The notes beneath the pieces were generated by a model. That model saw only the letters and a list, made by a program, of their open reading frames with translations, ran no database searches and was not told where the DNA came from. Both the position numbers and the translations under genes were made by a program. Source: Rhizobium cauense (GTDB taxonomy: Bacteria; Pseudomonadota; Alphaproteobacteria; Rhizobiales; Rhizobiaceae). Taken from it: DNA of 64,000 nucleotides. The stretch covers positions 310,001 to 374,000 of the forward strand of contig NZ_JAEUAT010000005.1 in NCBI RefSeq assembly GCF_019511525.1. Direction: 5' to 3'. Positions 19,635 to 28,877 of this stretch are shown in pieces (positions within the stretch are counted from its first letter, which is position 1; each line of letters opens with the position of its first letter).

Positions 19635-22619
19635 ATGGCACGGCAAGAAGCCAACGAGCAGTTTCAGATTACCTCGTTCCTGGATGGCGCCAATGCTGCG
19701 TATATCGAGCAGCTTTATGCGCGCTACGAAGAAGACCCCAACTCGGTCAACGAGGAATGGCAATCCTTCTTCAAGGCGCTGGAAGACAATCCGGAAGATG
19801 TGAAAAAGGCGGCCAAGGGTGCATCCTGGCGCAAGAAGAACTGGCCCTTGCAGCCGAAGAGCGACCTCGTTTCGGCGCTCGATGGCGACTGGGGTACGGT
19901 CGAAAAGATCATCGAGACCAAGGTCAAGGGCAAGGCGGAAGCCTCAGGCAAGCCGACCGATGGTGCCGACATCCTGCAGGCGACGCGCGATTCCGTCCGC
20001 GCCATCATGATGATCCGCGCCTATCGCATGCGCGGCCACCTGCATGCCAAGCTCGATCCCTTGGGGATCGCAGCACCGGTCGAAGACTACAAGGAACTGT
20101 CGCCGGAGGCTTACGGCTTCACCCAGGCAGACTATTCCCGCAAGATCTTCATCGACAACGTTCTCGGCCTCGAATACGCGACTCTCCCCGAGATGATCGA
20201 GATTCTCGAGCGTACTTACTGCTCGACGCTCGGTGTCGAGTTCATGCACATCTCCAATCCGGAAGAGAAGGCCTGGATCCAGGAACGCATCGAAGGTCCG
20301 GACAAGGGCGTTGCTTTCAGCCCTGAGGGCAAGAAGGCGATCCTTGCGAAGCTGGTCGAGGCCGAAGGGTACGAGCAGTTCCTCGACGTGAAGTTCAAGG
20401 GCACCAAGCGCTTCGGTCTCGATGGCGGCGAATCGCTCATCCCGGCGCTGGAGCAGATCCTGAAGCGCGGCGGTCATCTCGGCCTGCGCGAAGCCGTGTT
20501 CGGTATGGCACACCGCGGCCGTCTGAACGTCCTGTCGCAAGTCATGGGTAAGCCGCACCGCGCCATCTTCCACGAGTTCAAGGGCGGCTCCTACGCGCCG
20601 GACGAAGTCGAAGGCTCCGGCGACGTCAAGTACCATCTCGGCGCTTCCTCGGACCGCGAATTCGACGGCAACAAGGTCCACGTATCTCTGACGGCTAACC
20701 CGTCGCATCTTGAAATCGTCGACCCTGTCGTCATGGGCAAGGCTCGCGCCAAGCAGGACATGGGTGCGACCGTCTGGGACGGCGACACCATTCCGCTTTC
20801 TGAGCGCGCCAAGGTTCTGCCGTTGCTGATCCACGGCGACGCGGCGTTCGCCGGCCAGGGCGTGATTGCCGAAATCCTCGGCCTGTCGGGTCTGCGCGGT
20901 CACCGCGTTGCCGGCACGATGCACGTCATCATCAACAACCAGATCGGCTTCACCACGAACCCGGCCTTCTCGCGTTCGTCGCCTTATCCGTCCGACGTCG
21001 CGAAGATGATCGAGGCCCCGATCTTCCACGTCAACGGCGACGATCCGGAAGCAGTTGTTTACGCTGCCAAGATCGCCATGGAATTCCGCATGAAGTTCCA
21101 CAAGCCTGTTGTGGTCGACATGTTCTGCTACCGCCGCTACGGCCACAACGAAGGCGATGAGCCGTCCTTCACGCAGCCGAAGATGTACAAGGTTATCCGC
21201 GCTCACAAGACAGTCCTGCAGATCTATGCGGACCGCCTTGTTGCCGAAGGCCTCGTCAGTGACGGCGAAGTCGAAAAGATGAAGGCAGACTGGCGCGCCC
21301 ATCTCGAGCAGGAATTCGACGCCGGCCAGAGCTACAAGCCGAACAAGGCCGACTGGCTTGATGGCGAGTGGTCGGGTCTGCGCACGGCTGACAATGCCGA
21401 CGAGCAGCGTCGCGGCAAGACCGCCGTTCCGATGAAGCAGCTGAAGGATATCGGCCGCAAGCTTTCGGAAATTCCCGATGGTTTCCACGCGCACCGCACG
21501 ATCCAGCGCTTCATGGAAAACCGTGCCAACATGATCCAGACGGGCGAGAACCTCGACTGGGCAATGGCCGAAGCGCTGGCTTTCGGTTCGCTGGTCACGG
21601 AAGGCCACAAGATCCGCCTGTCGGGTCAGGATTGCGAGCGCGGCACCTTCTCGCAGCGTCACTCGGTCCTCTACGATCAGGAGACGGAAGAGCGCTACAT
21701 CCCGCTTGCCAACCTTTCGCCCAATCAGGCCCGCTACGAAGTTATCAATTCGATGCTCTCGGAAGAAGCGGTCCTCGGCTTCGAGTATGGCTACTCGCTG
21801 GCTCGCCCGAACGCGCTGACGCTCTGGGAAGCTCAGTTCGGTGACTTCGCCAACGGTGCGCAGGTCGTGTTCGACCAGTTCGTCTCGTCCGGCGAACGCA
21901 AGTGGCTGCGCATGTCCGGTCTCGTCTGCCTGCTGCCGCATGGCTACGAAGGTCAGGGTCCGGAGCACTCCTCGGCCCGCCTCGAGCGCTTCCTGCAGCT
22001 CTGCGCCGAAGACAACATGCAGGTCGCCAACGTCACGACACCGGCGAACTACTTCCATATCCTGCGCCGGCAGCTGAAGCGCGATTTCCGCAAGCCGCTC
22101 GTCCTGATGACGCCGAAGTCTCTTCTGCGCCACAAGCGGGCTGTGTCCAGCCTGGCGGAACTTGCCGGCGAATCCTCCTTCCATCGCCTGCTCTGGGACG
22201 ATGCCGAGGTCATCAAGGACGGTCCGATCAAGCTGCAGAAGGATGCCAAGATCCGCCGCGTCGTCATGTGCACCGGCAAGGTCTATTACGATCTTCTGGA
22301 AGAGCGCGAGAAGCGCGGCATCGACGATGTCTACCTGCTGCGCGTCGAACAGCTCTATCCGTTCCCGGCCAAGGCGCTCATCAACGAGCTTTCCCGCTTC
22401 CGGAACGCAGAGATGGTCTGGTGCCAGGAAGAGCCGAAGAACATGGGCGCTTGGTCGTTCATCGACCCGTATCTGGAATGGGTGCTCGCCCATATCGATG
22501 CGAAGTACCAGCGCGTCCGTTACACCGGCCGTCCGGCCGCCGCTTCGCCGGCAACAGGTCTGATGTCCAAGCATCTGTCGCAGCTCGCCGCATTCCTCGA
22601 GGATGCGTTGGGCGGCTAA
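19635..22619 (+). CDS. sucA: 2-oxoglutarate dehydrogenase E1 component
   Basis: Thiamin-diphosphate-dependent decarboxylase of the 2-oxoglutarate dehydrogenase complex. The 994-residue protein has the N-terminal E2-binding helix region (FLDGANAAYIEQLY). The ThDP fold follows, with FGMAHRGRLNVL, then GDAAFAGQGVIAE and the metal-binding INNQIGFTT, and a later GHNEGDEPSFTQP. The C-terminal half holds QDCERGTFSQRH and LPHGYEGQGPEHSSAR. The start MARQEANEQF is typical of rhizobia. Confidence 0.97.
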   Translation: MARQEANEQFQITSFLDGANAAYIEQLYARYEEDPNSVNEEWQSFFKALEDNPEDVKKAAKGASWRKKNWPLQPKSDLVSALDGDWGTVEKIIETKVKGKAEASGKPTDGADILQATRDSVRAIMMIRAYRMRGHLHAKLDPLGIAAPVEDYKELSPEAYGFTQADYSRKIFIDNVLGLEYATLPEMIEILERTYCSTLGVEFMHISNPEEKAWIQERIEGPDKGVAFSPEGKKAILAKLVEAEGYEQFLDVKFKGTKRFGLDGGESLIPALEQILKRGGHLGLREAVFGMAHRGRLNVLSQVMGKPHRAIFHEFKGGSYAPDEVEGSGDVKYHLGASSDREFDGNKVHVSLTANPSHLEIVDPVVMGKARAKQDMGATVWDGDTIPLSERAKVLPLLIHGDAAFAGQGVIAEILGLSGLRGHRVAGTMHVIINNQIGFTTNPAFSRSSPYPSDVAKMIEAPIFHVNGDDPEAVVYAAKIAMEFRMKFHKPVVVDMFCYRRYGHNEGDEPSFTQPKMYKVIRAHKTVLQIYADRLVAEGLVSDGEVEKMKADWRAHLEQEFDAGQSYKPNKADWLDGEWSGLRTADNADEQRRGKTAVPMKQLKDIGRKLSEIPDGFHAHRTIQRFMENRANMIQTGENLDWAMAEALAFGSLVTEGHKIRLSGQDCERGTFSQRHSVLYDQETEERYIPLANLSPNQARYEVINSMLSEEAVLGFEYGYSLARPNALTLWEAQFGDFANGAQVVFDQFVSSGERKWLRMSGLVCLLPHGYEGQGPEHSSARLERFLQLCAEDNMQVANVTTPANYFHILRRQLKRDFRKPLVLMTPKSLLRHKRAVSSLAELAGESSFHRLLWDDAEVIKDGPIKLQKDAKIRRVVMCTGKVYYDLLEEREKRGIDDVYLLRVEQLYPFPAKALINELSRFRNAEMVWCQEEPKNMGAWSFIDPYLEWVLAHIDAKYQRVRYTGRPAAASPATGLMSKHLSQLAAFLEDALGG

Positions 22620-22631
22620 GGGATCGGGGCG

Positions 22632-22949
22632 ATGGCATATTTCTTTTTGAGACTTGTGCCGCCTCGCCCCCGTTTCCCGCACGATGCGACCGGGGAGGAA
22701 ATGGCCGCGATGAAGCGTCATGTCGCCTACTGGCACCAAAACGCAGAAGAGGGATCGGCGATCGCCGTCGGTCCCGTCTTCGAAGGCGAGGGGGCCTGGG
22801 GCATGGCAGTCGTCTCGGCGGAGGATCAGAAGGCGGCGCAGGCGCTCGCCGATGCCGATCCGATCATCCAGTCCGGTTATCGTTTTCGCTTCGACATATT
22901 GCCAATGCCCTCGATCATTCTCCGGCCATCTGCCGCCGGAAACGAATAA
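22632..22949 (+). CDS. YciI-like protein inside the oxoglutarate dehydrogenase operon
   Basis: A 105-residue protein of the YciI/dimeric alpha-beta barrel type. It has an N-terminal strand AYFFLRLVPPRP, a conserved His in MKRHVAYWHQN, VGPVFEGEGAWG and AAQALADADPI. It is related to the gene at 8590 but clearly diverged. It sits 12 bases after sucA and 29 bases before odhB, so it should be co-transcribed with both. No function is known; a small-molecule hydrolase or binding role is only a guess. Confidence 0.75.
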   Translation: MAYFFLRLVPPRPRFPHDATGEEMAAMKRHVAYWHQNAEEGSAIAVGPVFEGEGAWGMAVVSAEDQKAAQALADADPIIQSGYRFRFDILPMPSIILRPSAAGNE

Positions 22950-22978
22950 ACGAACACAAGCAAATCAGGATTTGAACA

Positions 22979-24220
22979 ATGGCCACAGAAATCCGCGTTC
23001 CAACTCTCGGTGAATCCGTCAGCGAGGCAACCGTCGGCACCTGGTTCAAGAAGGTTGGCGACGCCATCAAGGCCGACGAGCCGATTCTCGAGCTTGAGAC
23101 CGACAAGGTGACCATCGAAGTACCGGCTCCGGCTTCAGGTACGTTGTCGGAGATCGTTGCCCAGGCTGGCGAAACCGTCGGCCTCGGCGCATTGCTCGGC
23201 CAGATCGCCGCAGGCGCCGGTGCTGCTGCCCCGGCTGCTGCTGCTCCTGCCGCCGCCCCGGCAAAGGTAGCCGAACCGGCTGTTGCAGCCGCTGCTGCTC
23301 CGGTAGCGGCCGCTTCGGCGATGCCGCCGGCACCGGCTGCCGCCAAGATGCTCGCCGAGAACAACCTGTCGGCCGATCAGGTTGATGGTAGTGGCAAGCG
23401 TGGACAGGTTCTGAAGGGCGATGTGATCGCCGCCGTTGCCAAGGGTATCGCCGCCCCGGCAGCCGCTGCTGCTCCTGCCGTTCCGGCTGCTGCCCGTGGC
23501 CCGTCGACGGTCGAGGATGCGGCTCGCGAAGAGCGCGTGAAGATGACGCGCCTGCGTCAGACGATCGCCAAGCGCCTGAAGGACGCACAGAACACCGCCG
23601 CCATGCTGACCACCTACAACGAGGTGGACATGAAGGCGGTCATGGACCTGCGCGCCAAGTACAAGGACGTCTTCGAAAAGAAGCATGGTGTGAAGCTCGG
23701 CTTCATGGGCTTCTTCACCAAGGCCATCACCCACGCGCTGAAGGAATTGCCAGCCGTCAACGCCGAGATCGACGGCACCGACATCATCTACAAGAACTTC
23801 TGCCACATCGGCATGGCCGTCGGCACCGACAAGGGCCTCGTCGTCCCGGTCATCCGCGACGCCGACCAGATGTCGATCGCCGAAGTCGAGAAGGAACTGG
23901 CACGTCTGGCAAAGGCTGCCCGTGATGGTTCGCTGTCGATGGCCGACATGCAGGGCGGTACGTTCACGATCACCAACGGTGGCGTCTACGGCTCGCTGAT
24001 GTCCTCGCCGATCCTGAACGCGCCGCAGTCCGGCATCCTCGGCATGCACAAGATCCAGGATCGTCCGGTTGTCGTCGGCGGCCAGATCGTCATCCGTCCG
24101 ATGATGTATCTTGCGCTCTCCTATGACCACCGCATCGTCGATGGCAAGGAAGCCGTGACCTTCCTCGTTCGCGTCAAGGAAAGCCTGGAAGATCCGGAGC
24201 GTCTGGTTCTCGATCTCTAA
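22979..24220 (+). CDS. odhB: Dihydrolipoamide succinyltransferase (E2 of 2-oxoglutarate dehydrogenase)
   Basis: Also called sucB. The 413-residue protein has a lipoyl domain (1-77, lipoylated Lys43 in LETDKVTIE), an Ala/Pro-rich swinging linker (about 78-115), a peripheral subunit-binding domain ([22 protein letters not shown], about 120-150), a second Ala/Pro linker and the acyltransferase core from about residue 180. The catalytic motif SYDHRIVDG lies near the C-terminus. A short hairpin follows the gene. Confidence 0.97.
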   Translation: MATEIRVPTLGESVSEATVGTWFKKVGDAIKADEPILELETDKVTIEVPAPASGTLSEIVAQAGETVGLGALLGQIAAGAGAAAPAAAAPAAAPAKVAEPAVAAAAAPVAAASAMPPAPAAAKMLAENNLSADQVDGSGKRGQVLKGDVIAAVAKGIAAPAAAAAPAVPAAARGPSTVEDAAREERVKMTRLRQTIAKRLKDAQNTAAMLTTYNEVDMKAVMDLRAKYKDVFEKKHGVKLGFMGFFTKAITHALKELPAVNAEIDGTDIIYKNFCHIGMAVGTDKGLVVPVIRDADQMSIAEVEKELARLAKAARDGSLSMADMQGGTFTITNGGVYGSLMSSPILNAPQSGILGMHKIQDRPVVVGGQIVIRPMMYLALSYDHRIVDGKEAVTFLVRVKESLEDPERLVLDL

Positions 24221-24230
24221 GCATTCGACT

Positions 24231-24251
24231 GGGCCGCGTGAGCGGCCCTTT
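24231..24251 (+). terminator. Short hairpin after odhB
   Basis: gggccgc, a 4-base loop and gcggccc, followed by only three T. It starts 10 bases after the odhB stop. Termination may be incomplete, leaving read-through into the downstream genes. Confidence 0.6.
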
Positions 24252-24271
24252 CCACCTCAGCGGGGCGCGTG

Positions 24272-24823
24272 ATGTCGCTGGCAATCTCCACAGGGCGTAT
24301 GATCAAGGGACCACTCCTTGCCAAAGGCAGGGCTGGCGCCTTGTTGGCGTTTCTGTTGGTCCTGCCCGTGGCCGCTGTGGCCGCCCCCGACTGCAGGCAG
24401 GCAAGCGCGGTCTACACTGACCGCGATGGAGCCTACGAATTGCGCTTCACGCCGATCGATTCGGAAGCGGCGGCTGCCAGCAACCGATTCACGCTGAACG
24501 TGCTGAAAACTTCGATTGAACTCGACGGCTATGTGATGCCATCCGATGATCCGGAACGTACTGTCGGTATCCTGATGTTCAAATGCCCCGGCGGTGACGT
24601 GACGGGCGCTGATCTCGCGGCCTGCACGATCTGGCGGGGCACGATCTACGGCGCGAATGCCGATGGCGAAATCGGCAACCTTCAGCACGAAGCGATTACC
24701 GCGGCCGATCATATTTTTCTGCCGGGTCTCGGTCCGGCGATCCGCCAATCGCAGATCTGGGGTAACGACAAGGCGAATGTTGCGCCGTGGGACGTCCTGG
24801 CATTCAAGGAGTGCGCGAAATGA
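24272..24823 (+). CDS. Secreted protein of unknown function
   Basis: A 183-residue protein with a hydrophobic N-terminal segment (ALLAFLLVLPVAAVAA) and a likely signal-peptidase site before PDC, so the mature part of about 145 residues is probably periplasmic. Four Cys are present after the signal (PDC, FKCPGG, LAACTIW and FKECAK), enough for two disulfides. I recognise no family. The start is uncertain between ATG 24272, GTG 24269 and ATG 24299; all leave the signal intact. It overlaps the SDR gene by 4 bases. Confidence 0.6.
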   Translation: MSLAISTGRMIKGPLLAKGRAGALLAFLLVLPVAAVAAPDCRQASAVYTDRDGAYELRFTPIDSEAAAASNRFTLNVLKTSIELDGYVMPSDDPERTVGILMFKCPGGDVTGADLAACTIWRGTIYGANADGEIGNLQHEAITAADHIFLPGLGPAIRQSQIWGNDKANVAPWDVLAFKECAK

Positions 24824-25572
24824 CACAGCGACCGGTTCTTCTCGTCACCGGCGGTAGCCGGGGTATCGGCGCTGCCGTCTGCCGGCTCGCTGCGCGTCAG
24901 GGGTGGAATGTCGCCGTGAACTACGCTGCAAACCGCGCTGCCGCGGATTCTGTCGTCTCCGACGTAAGGGCGGAGGGCGGTGACGCGATCGCGATCGAGG
25001 GTGATGTCGGCAACGCGCAGGATATCGTTTCGATGTTCCAGGCGGTCGACGGGCATTTCGGACGGCTGGATGGACTGGTCAACAATGCCGGCATCGTCGA
25101 TGCCCAGCAGCGCGTCGACGAAATGAGCGTCGAGCGTCTTGAGCGGATGATGCGCGTCAACGTGACCGGCTCGATCCTCTGCGCGGCCGAAGCCGTCCGC
25201 CGAATGTCGTCGAGGCATGGCGGCAAGGGCGGGTCGATTGTCAACATTTCGTCGATGGCAGCGGTGCTGGGGTCAGCATCGCAATATGTCGACTACGCCG
25301 CATCGAAGGCCGCGATCGATACCTTTACCATCGGTCTGTCGCGCGAGGTGGCGAATGAGGGTGTACGCGTCAACGCCATCCGTCCCGGCGTTATCGATAC
25401 CGATATTCATGCGTCCGGCGGCCTGCCGAACCGCGCGCGGGACCTCGCGCCGAGCATCCCGATGCAGAGGCCGGGCACCGCGGAGGAAATCGCCGATGCG
25501 GTCCTCTACCTTCTCTCGCCGACGGCTTCCTATATAACGGGCGCCATACTCAATGTAAGCGGCGGCCGTTAG
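24820..25572 (+). CDS. Short-chain dehydrogenase/reductase
   Basis: A 250-residue classical SDR. It has the cofactor motif TGGSRGIG near residue 10, NNAGIV near residue 88, a catalytic Ser in NISSMAAV, the YAASKAA motif (Tyr and Lys) near residue 157, and IRPGVIDTDIH after it. NADP preference is suggested by basic and small residues after the first beta strands but cannot be fixed. It resembles FabG-like reductases; the substrate is unknown. The ATG at 24820 overlaps the stop of the preceding gene. Confidence 0.85.
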   Translation: MTQRPVLLVTGGSRGIGAAVCRLAARQGWNVAVNYAANRAAADSVVSDVRAEGGDAIAIEGDVGNAQDIVSMFQAVDGHFGRLDGLVNNAGIVDAQQRVDEMSVERLERMMRVNVTGSILCAAEAVRRMSSRHGGKGGSIVNISSMAAVLGSASQYVDYAASKAAIDTFTIGLSREVANEGVRVNAIRPGVIDTDIHASGGLPNRARDLAPSIPMQRPGTAEEIADAVLYLLSPTASYITGAILNVSGGR

Positions 25573-25592
25573 GACGCGGAGACCATATCGCC

Positions 25593-26231
25593 ATGCAATA
25601 CTTCTTCGAATTTCTGGGCCTGATGGCCGTCTTTTCGATCTTCATCGTGGTACCAGGCGCCGACTTTGCCGTCATCTTGCGCCAGAGCATCGTGCACGGC
25701 CGTCGTGCTGCCATCATGACCGGCCTTGGCATGGGCTTTTCGCTGCTGTTTCACATCAGCTACACGATCCTTGGCCTCGGCCTGATCGTTTCCAAATCGC
25801 TGATGCTGTTTGCCATGATCAAGTGGGCCGGCGTCGCCTATCTCGTCTACCTCGGTATAAAGTCCTTCCGCGAGCCGGGTTTCAAAGTGAACGAGATCGA
25901 GGTGACGGATGAAGACCGCCAGCCGATCTCGGCACTGAAATGCCTCGGCATGGGATTCATCACCAATGCGCTGAATCCGAAACCGGTCCTTTTCTTCCTG
26001 TCGCTGTTCTCGACGCTGGTGCATCACGATACCCCGGCGCTGATCCAGTTCAGCTATGGCATCGGCATGGCCGCCGCGCTCGTCGCCTGGTTCGCCGGCG
26101 TCTCCACCTTCTTCACCGTAAAACCCATTCGCGACCGCTTCATCGCAAGCGGCAAGTGGTTCAACCGCATCACCGGCGCCGCACTGGTCGGCTTCGGTTT
26201 CCGCCTCGCGCTCGCCCGCGCGGCTGACTAA
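25593..26231 (+). CDS. LysE/RhtB-family exporter
   Basis: A 212-residue inner-membrane protein with about six hydrophobic helices and the family signature VVPGADFAVILRQSI at residues 20-34, followed by GLGMGFSLLFH and, mid-protein, GFITNALNPKPVLFF. The family exports amino acids or derivatives such as homoserine lactones; the substrate here is unknown. It lies 20 bases after the SDR and 26 bases before lpdA. Confidence 0.88.
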   Translation: MQYFFEFLGLMAVFSIFIVVPGADFAVILRQSIVHGRRAAIMTGLGMGFSLLFHISYTILGLGLIVSKSLMLFAMIKWAGVAYLVYLGIKSFREPGFKVNEIEVTDEDRQPISALKCLGMGFITNALNPKPVLFFLSLFSTLVHHDTPALIQFSYGIGMAAALVAWFAGVSTFFTVKPIRDRFIASGKWFNRITGAALVGFGFRLALARAAD

Positions 26232-26257
26232 GCAAATAACGAAAAGGAAAAGAAACA

Positions 26258-27664
26258 ATGTCCTACGATGTGATCGTTATCGGAACCGGCCCTGGCGGCT
26301 ACGTCGCTGCCATCAAGGCAGCGCAGCTTGGGCTCAAGGTCGCTGTCGTTGAAAAGCGCGCAACCTATGGCGGGACCTGCCTCAACGTTGGCTGCATCCC
26401 GTCCAAGGCGCTGTTGCATGCTTCCGAAATGTTCCATCAGGCCGGTCACGGCATGGACGCGCTCGGTATCGAGGTCGCCGCCCCGAAGCTGAATCTTCAA
26501 AAGATGCTGGCGCACAAGGACGCGACCGTGAAGGCCAACGTCGACGGCGTTGCTTTCCTCTTCAAGAAGAACAAGATCGATGCCTTCCAGGGCACCGGCA
26601 AGATCGTTTCGGCCGGCAAGGTTTCCGTGACCGCTGAAGACGGCAAGGTGCAGGAAATCGAAGGCAAGAACATCGTCATCGCCACCGGCTCGGACGTCGC
26701 CGGCATTCCCGGCGTGAAGGTCGCTATCGACGAGAAGGTGATCATTTCCTCGACGGGCGCGATTGCGCTTGAGAAGGTGCCGGAAACGATGATCGTCGTC
26801 GGCGGTGGTGTCATCGGACTCGAGCTCGGTTCGGTCTGGTCGCGTCTCGGCGCCAAGGTCACCGTTGTCGAGTATCTCGACACGATCCTCGGCGGCATGG
26901 ATGGCGAAGTTTCCAAGCAGTTCCAGCGGATGCTCGCCAAGCAGGGTATCACCATCAACCTCAGCTCCAAGGTGACGGGCGTCGAGAAGGGTGGCAAGGG
27001 CGCCAAGGTGACCTTCGAGCCGGTGAAGGGCGGTGATGCACAGACACTCGAAGCCGAGGTCGTTCTGATTGCGACTGGCCGCACGCCGTACACGGCCGGC
27101 CTTGGTCTCGAAGAAGCCGGCGTCAAGCTCGATAACCGCGGCCGCGTAGAAATCGATGGTCATTTCCGCACCAACGTTGCCGGCATCTACGCGATTGGCG
27201 ACGTGGTGAAGGGTCCGATGCTGGCTCACAAGGCTGAAGACGAAGGCGTGGCACTTGCCGAAATCCTCGCCGGCCAGCATGGCCATGTGAACTATGACGT
27301 CATCCCAAGCGTCGTCTACACGCAGCCGGAAGTCGCTTCCGTCGGCAAGACCGAGGAAGAACTGAAGGCGGCTGGTATCGCCTACAAAGTCGGCAAGTTC
27401 CCCTTCACGGCCAATGGCCGCGCCCGCGCTATGCTCGCGACCGATGGCTTCGTGAAGATCCTCTCCGACAAGGAGACCGATCGCGTCCTCGGCGGCCACA
27501 TCGTCGGTTTCGGCGCCGGCGAAATGATCCACGAGATCGCCGTCCTGATGGAATTCGGCGGCTCCGCCGAAGATCTCGGCCGGACTTGCCACGCGCACCC
27601 GACCATGTCGGAAGCGGTCAAGGAAGCAGCGCTCGCCGCCTTCTTCAAGCCGATCCACATGTAA
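26258..27664 (+). CDS. lpdA: Dihydrolipoamide dehydrogenase (E3)
   Basis: Re-oxidises dihydrolipoamide of the 2-oxoglutarate dehydrogenase E2 and passes electrons to NAD. The 468-residue protein has the FAD motif GTGPGGYVAA (residues 9-18), the redox disulfide Cys41/Cys46 in GGTCLNVGCIPSK, the NAD motif VVGGGVIGLELGS, and the C-terminal His-Glu pair in HAHPTMSEAVKEA. It closes the mdh-to-lpdA block and is followed by a strong terminator. Confidence 0.96.
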   Translation: MSYDVIVIGTGPGGYVAAIKAAQLGLKVAVVEKRATYGGTCLNVGCIPSKALLHASEMFHQAGHGMDALGIEVAAPKLNLQKMLAHKDATVKANVDGVAFLFKKNKIDAFQGTGKIVSAGKVSVTAEDGKVQEIEGKNIVIATGSDVAGIPGVKVAIDEKVIISSTGAIALEKVPETMIVVGGGVIGLELGSVWSRLGAKVTVVEYLDTILGGMDGEVSKQFQRMLAKQGITINLSSKVTGVEKGGKGAKVTFEPVKGGDAQTLEAEVVLIATGRTPYTAGLGLEEAGVKLDNRGRVEIDGHFRTNVAGIYAIGDVVKGPMLAHKAEDEGVALAEILAGQHGHVNYDVIPSVVYTQPEVASVGKTEEELKAAGIAYKVGKFPFTANGRARAMLATDGFVKILSDKETDRVLGGHIVGFGAGEMIHEIAVLMEFGGSAEDLGRTCHAHPTMSEAVKEAALAAFFKPIHM

Positions 27665-27688
27665 GACGTGGAAATATCCGAATTGCGG

Positions 27689-27718
27689 ACCGCGGCTCGA
27701 AAGGGCCGCGGTTTTTTT
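27689..27718 (+). terminator. Rho-independent terminator after lpdA
   Basis: Stem accgcggc/gccgcggt with an 8-base loop and seven T. It abuts the end of the convergent TraB/GumN gene and may act on both strands. Confidence 0.88.
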
Positions 27719-28796
27719 AGTTCACGGCCGTTACTGTAAAGCCCTGCTTGCGTAGCAACTCGACGACGCCGCCTTCACCTGGAAGATGGAGCGCGCCTAC
27801 GGCCATGAAGACGTTTCCGTTGGCAAGGATCGGGGCTGCGCGCTCGGCCATCACCTTGTTTCGGTCGAGAATGATGCGCTGCTCGAAGGCGGCATAGTCG
27901 CCCTCGTCATCCTCGCCATCGGGAGAAACGGTCTTCAGCATCGGAATGGTCATGCCGACATCGCCAGAGAGGTAAAGGTCGGTCATGGTCTCCACCACGT
28001 CGTTCATCTTGGAGCCAAGCGCCAAGGTCTCGATCAGCGACTTCATGTGGAATTCGGTCGGCAGCTCGGCCATTGCCTGCAGCTGCTCGGCAAGCGTTTC
28101 CAGACCTTTGACCTGCTTGCCCTCGGCGAGGGCGTCTGCGGCGATCTTCTGGTCGAGGAACTTTACGCCTTTCGCCTTGCGGGCCATTTCACAACCGGGC
28201 AGGGCAACAACGCTCGATATCATCCAGGGGCGCATGCGGGAAACCGCGGCAAGTGGGATGCCACGCTGCTTCAGACCTTCCTCCAGACGAACATAATCAT
28301 CGTGAGACAAAAGCTTCTCAATCGTCGTCCCGTCGGTGAACATCATCAGCTCAGGCTGCATCAACAGAGCGGCAGAGGCCTTTTTCTCGTCGAGGATCTC
28401 ATCGGATTCGATCACGATGGTGTCGGCAGCGTCGTGGGCCGCCTGGGTACGCGGGGGAAGCGTCAGTACGCGGGGATCGGTGACATGCATGCTGCCGAGC
28501 AGCCAGGATGGCTTTACGCCAGGCTTCTCGATCTTCCAGAAGATGCCCTTGCCGTTTGGTACAGCGTCCGCTTCCTTGACCACCTCAGCGTAGCGCGCCG
28601 GGTCACTTTGTTTGAGATCGGTCAAGATGTTGCGGCCGGTGCAGGTATCGTCATCAGCGGCAGCAGCAGAGGAGACCGAGAACAGCACGGCGATCAGCGT
28701 TGCCGCAAGCAGCATGTGAAATGCAGCAATCAGCCAGAGCAGGAGATTGCCTGGCGATGGTATGTGCAGGCTGCGGTGGCCGATGGAGATCGTCAT
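27717..28796 (-). CDS. TraB/GumN-family protein
   Basis: A 359-residue protein with an N-terminal hydrophobic segment (about residues 16-45, ending in AAAADDD) that is a signal peptide or anchor. The rest is a TraB/GumN (Tiki-like) domain. The defining segments are WLLGSMHVTDPRV near residue 94, with a candidate metal-ligand His, and VGALHLPGEGGVVELL at the C-terminus with a second His. Tiki relatives are metalloproteases; bacterial members are mostly uncharacterised. It lies downstream of xerC on the same strand, 81 bases away. Confidence 0.82.
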   Translation of the reverse strand: MTISIGHRSLHIPSPGNLLLWLIAAFHMLLAATLIAVLFSVSSAAAADDDTCTGRNILTDLKQSDPARYAEVVKEADAVPNGKGIFWKIEKPGVKPSWLLGSMHVTDPRVLTLPPRTQAAHDAADTIVIESDEILDEKKASAALLMQPELMMFTDGTTIEKLLSHDDYVRLEEGLKQRGIPLAAVSRMRPWMISSVVALPGCEMARKAKGVKFLDQKIAADALAEGKQVKGLETLAEQLQAMAELPTEFHMKSLIETLALGSKMNDVVETMTDLYLSGDVGMTIPMLKTVSPDGEDDEGDYAAFEQRIILDRNKVMAERAAPILANGNVFMAVGALHLPGEGGVVELLRKQGFTVTAVN

Positions 28797-28877
28797 GATG
28801 GTGTTCCGGTCACTATGATTGCTAAGCTCTACGCCCGGCGTACGGATATTCCTTTAAGAGAAGCCGTTAACAAAAGA

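Noticed and set aside
19944..22739. A 931-codon open frame on the minus strand across sucA
   Set aside because: It mirrors sucA codon for codon and its product has no domain pattern. Such antisense frames are common in GC-rich genes; similar ones lie across sdhA (12275-14131), sucC (17291-18691), atpD (38070-39458) and fdsA (46788-48131).
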